From positions 1-10,780 of the forward strand of contig JAODGF010000035.1 in the NCBI GenBank assembly GCA_025464645.1: 10,780 nucleotides of DNA, written 5' to 3'. Positions 6,244 through 10,780 of this stretch are shown in pieces. The notes under the pieces were generated by a model. It ran no database searches and was not told the origin of the DNA. It worked only from the letters and a program-made list of their open reading frames with translations. A program made the position numbers and the translations under genes. Position 1 is the first letter of the stretch, and each line of letters opens with the position of its first letter. This stretch comes from Methanosarcinales archaeon (GTDB taxonomy: Archaea; Halobacteriota; Syntropharchaeia; Alkanophagales; Methanospirareceae).

Positions 6244-6268
6244 ATTTATATTTTAATTACAAGTAATT
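6244..6268. promoter_or_regulatory. Divergent hepT/cca promoter region with palindrome
   Basis: A TATTTATATTTTAA tract near 6244-6256 can act as a TATA box for cca on the plus strand, giving a start around 6275-6280 and a short leader. On the minus strand it reads AAATATAAATAG ahead of hepT. Immediately beside it AATTAC (6255-6260) and GTAATT (6263-6268) form an inverted repeat around AA. This placement suits a repressor site that would affect both genes. Confidence 0.4.
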
Positions 6269-6293
6269 TTTCCATGCATGCAACAATGAAGAA

Positions 6294-7664
6294 ATGAAAG
6301 AGAAAGAAGAGATAAAGAAGATATGTGAAAAGGTCATAGCGCGCATAAGACCGGATGAAGCAGAGAGAAACAAAGTAAAAGCAGTGACTGACTTTATAAT
6401 CGCAAAGATAAATAAGAAAGCATCAGAGATGGGTATAGAAGCCCATGCAATCTCCGTAGGGTCAACCGCAAGGAATACATGGGTAAGTGGCGAGGCTGAC
6501 ATAGATATATTCATCATGTTTCCTGAGGAGGTGTCAGAAGAGTATTTAAAAGAGGAAGGTCTTGCGCTCGCAAAGAGCATCTCTGATAAATATGAAGAAA
6601 GGTATGCCTCACATCCTTATATTCACGCTTATTTTTATGATTCCGAAGGAAAAGAGCACGAGGCGGACCTGGTGCCCTGCTTTTCGGTAAAAAATGCATC
6701 GGGATTGAAATCCGCAGTTGACAGGACTCCGTTTCATAATGAATACATTGTAAAGAGAATGCCAGGACTTGAGGATGAAGTGCTGCTGTTAAAACAATTT
6801 TTGAAATCAGCGGGAATTTATGGCTCTGAACAGAGGCGAAAAGGCTTCTCCGGTTATCTTTGCGAACTCCTCATCCTTAGATATTTCTCTTTCGTCGAAC
6901 TATTGAAGAACGCATCGAGGTGGAAATATGGCGAAAAAATAGACATCGAAGGTCGAGGAAGATACAAAGGTAAAGACCCGCTTATTGTAATAGACCCTGT
7001 TGACCCGAACAGGAATGTAGCGGCAGCGGTATCTTTGGATTCTTTTTGCAGGTTAATAGATGTGGCAAGGGACTTTTTGGCGTGTCCTGCTGAGAGTTTC
7101 TTCTTCCCTGCGAAGAAGAAAGAGATGAGCAAGGCAGAATTTGTGAAGTTCGTGAAAGAAAGAGGAACAGAGTTCGTAATGGTGCTGTTTGAAGCGCCAG
7201 ATGTGGTGGAAGACATATTATTCCCACAGTTGAGAAAAGCAGAAGCATCTGTCACAAGTATGATAGAAAGACATGGTTTCAGGGTGTATCGAAGCGAAGT
7301 CTCGGTGGAAGCCGGGAAGGCGTTTTTAATCTTTGAGTTGCTCGTTTGGAACCTCCCACAGGTGAAAAAGCATATAGGTCCTCCAGTTACTTCAAAATAC
7401 CATTCTGAGCAGTTTAAAAGCAAATACAAATCCTTTTCTCTTCGTATTGAAGATGGTAGATATGTCGTGGAGGTAAAGAGAAAATATACAGATGTAGTGG
7501 AATTGCTGAAGAATGAGCTGAGGTCGTGCAGTTTGGGAAAACACGTATCAGAGTCAATAGATAGAGGGTATGATGTTTTAAGGAACGAGGAGATAATGTT
7601 TTCTGAAGGTATTGGCTCTTTTTTCAGTGATTATTTTGGCTTTACGAATGAATCTGTTCATTAA
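6294..7664 (+). CDS. cca: CCA tRNA nucleotidyltransferase, archaeal class I
   Basis: A 456-residue template-independent enzyme that builds or repairs the 3' CCA end of tRNA from CTP and ATP. The catalytic head carries VGSTARNTWVSGEADIDIF (residues 55-73), with GS at 56-57 and the metal-binding Asp pair D69/D71. The third acidic strand is EHEADLVPCF (121-130). The following DRTPFHNEYI, LLLKQFLKSAGIYGSE and GFSGYLCELLI blocks are typical of the archaeal class, as is the C-terminal body and tail region with GPPVTSKYHSEQFK. Full family length, no interruption. It is head-to-head with hepT, whose class of toxin acts on the very RNA end this enzyme maintains. The OB-fold gene follows after 61 bases on the same strand. 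Confidence 0.93.
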   Translation: MKEKEEIKKICEKVIARIRPDEAERNKVKAVTDFIIAKINKKASEMGIEAHAISVGSTARNTWVSGEADIDIFIMFPEEVSEEYLKEEGLALAKSISDKYEERYASHPYIHAYFYDSEGKEHEADLVPCFSVKNASGLKSAVDRTPFHNEYIVKRMPGLEDEVLLLKQFLKSAGIYGSEQRRKGFSGYLCELLILRYFSFVELLKNASRWKYGEKIDIEGRGRYKGKDPLIVIDPVDPNRNVAAAVSLDSFCRLIDVARDFLACPAESFFFPAKKKEMSKAEFVKFVKERGTEFVMVLFEAPDVVEDILFPQLRKAEASVTSMIERHGFRVYRSEVSVEAGKAFLIFELLVWNLPQVKKHIGPPVTSKYHSEQFKSKYKSFSLRIEDGRYVVEVKRKYTDVVELLKNELRSCSLGKHVSESIDRGYDVLRNEEIMFSEGIGSFFSDYFGFTNESVH

Positions 7665-7725
7665 GATATTAAAAAAGGATTGATTTAATTAGACTAAAGA
7701 TGGAATAAGCAACGATGCAGAAAAA

Positions 7726-8388
7726 ATGAAAGCGTCCCCTGAAATAATAGTGGTTATCTTCTCTTTGTTGGGCGTGGGTATCTTATACGGAATATCATTA
7801 ACTTCTGTTGTACCTTATGTGCCTTTGGAGGAGGTTGCGGTTGGAACTCATGATGGTGCGTTTATACGTACAAAAGGTCTTCTCATTGACTTCCGCGCCA
7901 CGGAATACGGAAATCTACTCACGATTACGAGAAACAAAACAGAGCTGCTGATATTTGTCGATTCGACAAATGCGAGGAATGGACTGTTAAACTTGAACTA
8001 TGGGGACGAAATAGAGGTTCAAGGCAGAGTGCAGTTATACAAAGGCAGGTACGAACTCGTAGTTACTGAAAGCGCTTTAAAGTTAAAAAAGGCGTGTAAT
8101 GAAAATAAAAGTGCTGTCTCTTTCGTGTCGCAGATAGCGAGGCATCCCGGTGAGTACGAAGGAAGGAGGATAAGCGTTATGGGTTACGCCGAGGACGTTT
8201 ACAAGCACGTTTTTTATCTTTGCGATGATGAAGGAGGTAATCGGATGAGAATGAGAGTGAAGGCAAAGACAGGTATTCCAATCTCAGAGTTGCAAAAGGG
8301 GGATAAAATAATTGCAGAAGGCGTGTTTTCTTATAACCCAGAGAACATGGGGTATGAGCTGAACTTGATCTCCTTGAGGCGGTGTTAA
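7726..8388 (+). CDS. Membrane-anchored protein with two OB-fold domains
   Basis: A 220-residue protein with one hydrophobic N-terminal segment (about residues 6-25, IIVVIFSLLGVGILYGISL) and no obvious cleavage site, so it is probably tethered with the rest outside. Two beta-rich repeats follow. The first covers about 35-110 and contains VDSTNARNGLLNLNYGDEIEVQGRV and YKGRYELVV. The second covers about 127-218 and contains GRRISVMGYAED and LQKGDKIIAEGVFSY. The pattern of GD-I-V-GRV strands is that of OB-fold tRNA_anti-like domains. Such modules bind nucleic acid or serve as generic ligand folds, and no enzyme motif is visible. It follows cca by 61 bases and may share its transcript. The stop overlaps, in convergent orientation, the inferred true end of the CBS gene at 8385. 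Confidence 0.65.
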   Translation: MKASPEIIVVIFSLLGVGILYGISLTSVVPYVPLEEVAVGTHDGAFIRTKGLLIDFRATEYGNLLTITRNKTELLIFVDSTNARNGLLNLNYGDEIEVQGRVQLYKGRYELVVTESALKLKKACNENKSAVSFVSQIARHPGEYEGRRISVMGYAEDVYKHVFYLCDDEGGNRMRMRVKAKTGIPISELQKGDKIIAEGVFSYNPENMGYELNLISLRRC

Positions 8389-8566
8389 CGAACATCAAAT
8401 TCCAAATTCAACATCCCTTTTTTAGGTTCACATCGGTCGAGTTCTTTTGAAAGGTAATCGAAGTTCTTTGCCCATACCATGCCGGTAATCGCGGAACCAA
8501 AAAATTCCAGATGCGAAGCTGGTCATTGACTGCTGTTTTCTCCAGAAGGTTGTATGCCTGAATTTT
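8385..8566 (-). other. Out-of-frame C-terminal coding segment of the CBS protein
   Basis: These bases carry protein-like sequence in two successive other frames that together extend the CBS protein to TAA 8385. Both frame changes fall at homopolymer runs (A4 at 8566-8563, T6 at 8504-8499). Either the gene is truly mutated or the assembly has lost a base at each run. Confidence 0.55.
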
Positions 8567-9234
8567 CTCAAAACACTTTCCAGCTCTTTTCTTTGCTCTT
8601 CTATTGATATTTCTGTCTCACTTTTACCTTCTATCGCTTGATATAGCCGTTCCATACTGTTAAATATATCTATCAGCTCCTTGTCGTCCACGTAATAGCT
8701 CTTGAGTTCGCTCAGTTCATCATACACTTCTTTCAGTCTTTCCTCGTAGCGCTTCAACTCTTTTCCTGCTAAGAACACTTCGCAGTCGCTCAAAGAATGC
8801 TCAAGCCGATCAAGTGTCCATCCACTCGCTAAAACTCGCACCCCTGGATAAAATCTCTTTACATACTCTGGCTTCAGTGTCAATATGTTTCTCACGCTTA
8901 CAATGCCGATGAGCACACCATTTTCAACCACTGGCAGCCTTTTTATAGCATTCTTTGCCGCGAGCTCGCATGCTTTCTCTACTGATGCCTCTGGTGCGAT
9001 GGTGACCAGAGGGGAAGACATTATTTCTTTCGCTTTTACATCACTTGCTCTTCTATTCTTTAACAGAACTTTTAATGCTAAGTTGCGTTCTGTGATTATT
9101 CCCGCTGGTTTACCTTTGGAGGTGATAACTACGCTACCTATCCCCAACTCTTCCATGTCTTTCGCTATTTTAATGACTGAGGCGTCTTCATCTTCAGTGA
9201 TGATTGGTGTGCTCATTATATCGCGCACTTTCAT
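8428..9234 (-). CDS. CBS-pair protein with helical C-terminal region, likely frameshifted at the end
   Basis: Two CBS domains start the protein: MKVRDIMSTPIITEDEDASV to NLALKVL (residues 1-57) and AKEIMSSPLVTIAPEASVEK to NILTLKPEY (about 67-124). CBS pairs sense adenosine nucleotides or SAM. A region rich in Glu, Lys and Leu (about 150-225) should be helical. From about residue 225 the open frame becomes implausible (RHTTFWRKQQSMTSFAS...) and ends at 8428. One extra A in the A4 run at 8566-8563 gives IQAYNLLEKTAVNDQLRIWNF, and one extra T in the T6 run at 8504-8499 then gives FGSAITGMVWAKNFDYLSKE, ending ...LEFDVR with TAA at 8385. The restored protein would be about 283 residues. Regulatory target unknown. 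Confidence 0.8.
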   Translation of the reverse strand: MKVRDIMSTPIITEDEDASVIKIAKDMEELGIGSVVITSKGKPAGIITERNLALKVLLKNRRASDVKAKEIMSSPLVTIAPEASVEKACELAAKNAIKRLPVVENGVLIGIVSVRNILTLKPEYVKRFYPGVRVLASGWTLDRLEHSLSDCEVFLAGKELKRYEERLKEVYDELSELKSYYVDDKELIDIFNSMERLYQAIEGKSETEISIEEQRKELESVLRKFRHTTFWRKQQSMTSFASGIFWFRDYRHGMGKELRLPFKRTRPM

Positions 9235-9318
9235 TTTCCCCTTTTTACCTCTTTCCTCTTTTTATTGTACTGCTGGCAAGTGATTCTCTGCTCTTTTTCA
9301 CACCTTATCTTCTCACCT

Positions 9319-9633
9319 TCAATCCGGTTCGACATAACCCTCCTCCCAAAGTTCCTTGAGAATATCGTTGACGAAAGTCAAATCGAGTCTCAAGGCATCC
9401 GCTATCTCATCCGCCCACACTCTCTCCTTCCCCTTTATGAAATCGATGATTTCTTTCCTCGCCCATTCCTTAGGAATATCTCTAAGTTCAACGACTTCCA
9501 CACCTTTCAACTCTGTTGCAAAGAATCTGATTGCTTCCCTTACCGCTTCAGCCCGGGATACCTTGAGCTTTTCTGTGATGCGCTTCAGCTCTTCTTCCAC
9601 TTCCCTTAAGTCAACGGGATATACATATCGCAT
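9319..9633 (-). CDS. RHH plus winged-helix DNA-binding regulator
   Basis: A 104-residue protein. Residues 1-42 (MRYVYPVDLREVEEELKRIT, KLKVSRAEAVREAIRFFATE) fit a ribbon-helix-helix domain: an N-terminal beta strand, a helix, an SRAEAVREAI turn and a second helix. Residues about 65-104 (KGKERVWADEIADALRLDLT, then a recognition helix ending LWEEGYVEPD) look like a small winged helix-turn-helix, giving two DNA-binding parts in one chain. ATG 9633 is chosen because a TATA-like TTATATAC lies about 26 bases upstream, implying a leaderless transcript. A palindrome directly abuts the start. It is probably an autoregulated local transcription factor, and the two CBS genes on either side are the obvious possible targets. 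Confidence 0.75.
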   Translation of the reverse strand: MRYVYPVDLREVEEELKRITEKLKVSRAEAVREAIRFFATELKGVEVVELRDIPKEWARKEIIDFIKGKERVWADEIADALRLDLTFVNDILKELWEEGYVEPD

Positions 9634-9635
9634 AA

Positions 9636-9650
9636 TTATAAGTCTTATAA
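9636..9650. promoter_or_regulatory. Palindrome at the RHH regulator start, likely operator
   Basis: TTATAAG and CTTATAA form exact 7-base arms around one T. The site ends two bases before the regulator's ATG and lies between its TATA box and start codon, where a bound RHH dimer would block transcription. Confidence 0.5.
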
Positions 9651-9654
9651 GGTT

Positions 9655-9689
9655 GTATATAATTAAAATAGATTGTGATATAATATAAA
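9655..9689. promoter_or_regulatory. Divergent TATA boxes for the RHH regulator and the small CBS gene
   Basis: On the minus strand TTATATAC (about 9662-9655) sits 25 bases before ATG 9633. On the plus strand ATATAATATAAA (9678-9689) is centred about 25 bases before GTG 9709. Both genes would then give leaderless transcripts. Confidence 0.5.
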
Positions 9690-9708
9690 ATTGCGCTGAG
9701 AAACGGAA

Positions 9709-10128
9709 GTGATTAAAATAGACAAAACAAGAGAGAAGATGGTAAGGGATGTAATGACGCGAAGTGTCATTACCGTATCGTTTGACACACCGGTAAGTGA
9801 AATAGCAGAACTCATGGTAGAGAAGGGCATATCGGGCGTTGCAGTAACTGCACCAGATAACGAGGTAATGGGGGTTATAGCAGAGATTGATTTCGTTAAA
9901 GTTTTTGACCAGGATTGGGACAAACTAACGGCGGAGGATATTATGTCATCCTTTGTGAGGACAATAGACGCGGAAACGACGATAAAGAAAGCCGCAGATA
10001 TTATGCGCGATTTGAACATCCACAGGTTATTGATACTTCACAGGGCACCAGGCAGAAGTCATGATGTTCCCGTAGGGATATTAACTGCAAGTGACATACT
10101 GAGAGCGCGTGTCAAATCAGCTTTTTGA
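9709..10128 (+). CDS. Two-CBS-domain protein
   Basis: A 139-residue protein consisting almost only of a CBS pair. The first repeat is about residues 10-65 (VRDVMTRSVITVSFDTPVSE to GVIAEIDFVKVF) and the second about 73-137 (AEDIMSSFVRTIDAETTIKK to GILTASDILRARV). Such stand-alone Bateman modules bind adenine nucleotides and usually regulate a partner protein. The GTG at 9709 is taken as start because the upstream TATA box predicts a leaderless transcript there; ATG 9739 (Met11) is an alternative that still keeps the first CBS motif. A short insert (HRAPGRSHDVPV) lies in the second repeat. Divergent from the RHH regulator across a 75-base control region. Confidence 0.88.
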   Translation: MIKIDKTREKMVRDVMTRSVITVSFDTPVSEIAELMVEKGISGVAVTAPDNEVMGVIAEIDFVKVFDQDWDKLTAEDIMSSFVRTIDAETTIKKAADIMRDLNIHRLLILHRAPGRSHDVPVGILTASDILRARVKSAF

Positions 10129-10169
10129 GCTCCTGCTCATATAGCTTCTTGACTTTTTGGAAGGTCAAT

Positions 10170-10278
10170 TTCCGTTTTGAATTTAGGTTATTGGTCATTT
10201 GGATTTGTTTCCGTGGGCTCCGCCCACGAGCCCGCAAGCCCTGTAAGGGCTTATTTGGTGCTTGTAATTTGGGATTTT
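10170..10278. repeat. Intergenic repeat with two hairpins
   Basis: G/T-rich, low-complexity flanks (phrases such as TTATTGGTCATTTGGATTTG and ATTTGGTGCTTGTAATTTGG) enclose two perfect stem-loops. One is CGTGGGC/GCCCACG at 10212-10228 with loop TCC; the other is AAGCCCT/AGGGCTT at 10236-10252 with loop GTA. The composition and layout are those of a dispersed noncoding repeat rather than a rho-independent terminator. It overlaps the 3' end of the membrane protein gene. Confidence 0.6.
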
Positions 10279-10752
10279 CGCACTATACGGCTCTCCTTTG
10301 AAGAGCAACATATAATCCCCATGCACCTTCTTCAGATACTTCGCTAACCAGATTACCACGCAATAGAATATCACCAGCACAATATATCTTATATCTCTAA
10401 AGAGGAAATCCAGTGGCACTAAAGCTTCTTCTACGCCTCCAAAGCCCGCTAATCTATACCATCGCATCCCGTAGTAAACGATGACATAAGCGTTTATCGC
10501 AATCAAACTAACGGCAATCCAGTGATAAATCTTGTTCAATTCCAACCAGCCCTTCAGTCCCCTGCTCATGAGAAATATGTATGCAAAGAGCGCCCAGCCC
10601 ATCACGAAAAGAGCTATGCCCGAACAGATACTCTCCCAAAGAGCAATTTCTCCATTCATGCTGATACCCATTCGCCATAGAATTGCGGTCACAACAATTG
10701 CAATCAATGTTCGCTTATCCATTATCGCCTTACCCAAAGCTTCTTTTATCAT
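10195..10752 (-). CDS. Four-helix membrane protein of unknown function
   Basis: 185 residues from ATG 10752. Hydrophobic segments are at about 15-33 (TLIAIVVTAILWRMGI), 38-62 (ICSGIALFVMGWALFAYIFLM), 76-97 (IYHWIAVSLIAINAYVIVYY) and 120-140 (IRYIVLVIFYCVVIWLAKYL). Basic residues ahead of helix 1 and after helix 4 suggest both ends are inside. No family is recognised. The last 25-30 residues (from about IPNYKHQ through GGAHGNKSK) are encoded by the hairpin repeat at 10170-10278 and are probably not ancestral. The helical core itself looks complete. Confidence 0.65.
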   Translation of the reverse strand: MIKEALGKAIMDKRTLIAIVVTAILWRMGISMNGEIALWESICSGIALFVMGWALFAYIFLMSRGLKGWLELNKIYHWIAVSLIAINAYVIVYYGMRWYRLAGFGGVEEALVPLDFLFRDIRYIVLVIFYCVVIWLAKYLKKVHGDYMLLFKGEPYSAKIPNYKHQISPYRACGLVGGAHGNKSK

Positions 10753-10780
10753 CGCTTAATTTTTTGAAGAACTTGTGGAT

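Noticed and set aside
6854..7429. 191-residue minus-strand frame
   Set aside because: Lies wholly inside cca, which has complete motifs on the other strand.
7715..7729. Four-codon upstream frame (MQKK) overlapping the OB-fold gene's ATG
   Set aside because: Too short to separate from chance, and no ribosome binding site precedes it.
10212..10252. Two stem-loops considered as a terminator or CRISPR repeats
   Set aside because: No T tract follows either stem, the two stems differ in sequence, and there are no regular spacers.
1..10780. tRNA genes and CRISPR arrays
   Set aside because: No T-loop plus acceptor pairing or evenly spaced repeat array was seen by eye; a tRNA scan would be needed to exclude a divergent tRNA.

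Overview
The window looks archaeal, most likely euryarchaeal. It carries a CCA-adding enzyme of the archaeal class I type, a 7S (SRP) RNA gene, an AcnX-type phosphomevalonate dehydratase large subunit, the C-terminus of an AglB-like oligosaccharyltransferase, TATA boxes about 25 bases ahead of likely leaderless starts, and a GGTGAT ribosome binding site. The AT-rich intergenic DNA and this gene set would suit an uncultured methanogen- or ANME-like lineage, but nothing here fixes the taxon.

Layout. Bases 1-346 are the end of aglB, overlapping by ATGA a DUF1786 gene (343-1264) that is broken by a frame change near base 600. Bases 1265-2206 are AT-rich and repeat-laden. They hold four copies of an 11-base motif, a 52-codon ribbon-helix-helix (RHH) gene on the minus strand (1911-2069), and a decayed second copy of that gene's start region (around 1684-1800). 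The AcnX gene follows (2207-3397), then a vapB-like antitoxin gene with a wrecked vapC (3450 to about 3682), the SRP RNA on the minus strand (3728-4042), and a methylthioadenosine/methylthioinosine phosphorylase (4115-4831).

A minus-strand block from 6232 to 4850 reads hepT, mntA, cobA. HepT and MntA carry the exact signature motifs of the type VII HEPN/MNT toxin-antitoxin pair. They sit head-to-head with cca (6294-7664), the enzyme that maintains the tRNA 3' end, which known HEPN toxins of this class attack. A membrane-anchored OB-fold protein (7726-8388) follows cca.

The right end has two CBS-domain proteins around an RHH plus winged-helix regulator with a palindrome at its start codon. 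The window closes with a four-helix membrane protein whose last residues are encoded by a double-hairpin intergenic repeat.

Functions are mostly housekeeping: N-glycosylation, isoprenoid precursor synthesis, protein targeting, methylthionucleoside salvage, corrinoid adenosylation and tRNA maturation. Toxin-antitoxin modules, intact and decayed, are threaded between them. Three genes (DUF1786, vapC and the larger CBS gene) show frame disruptions. The two in the CBS gene lie in homopolymer runs and may be sequencing errors.
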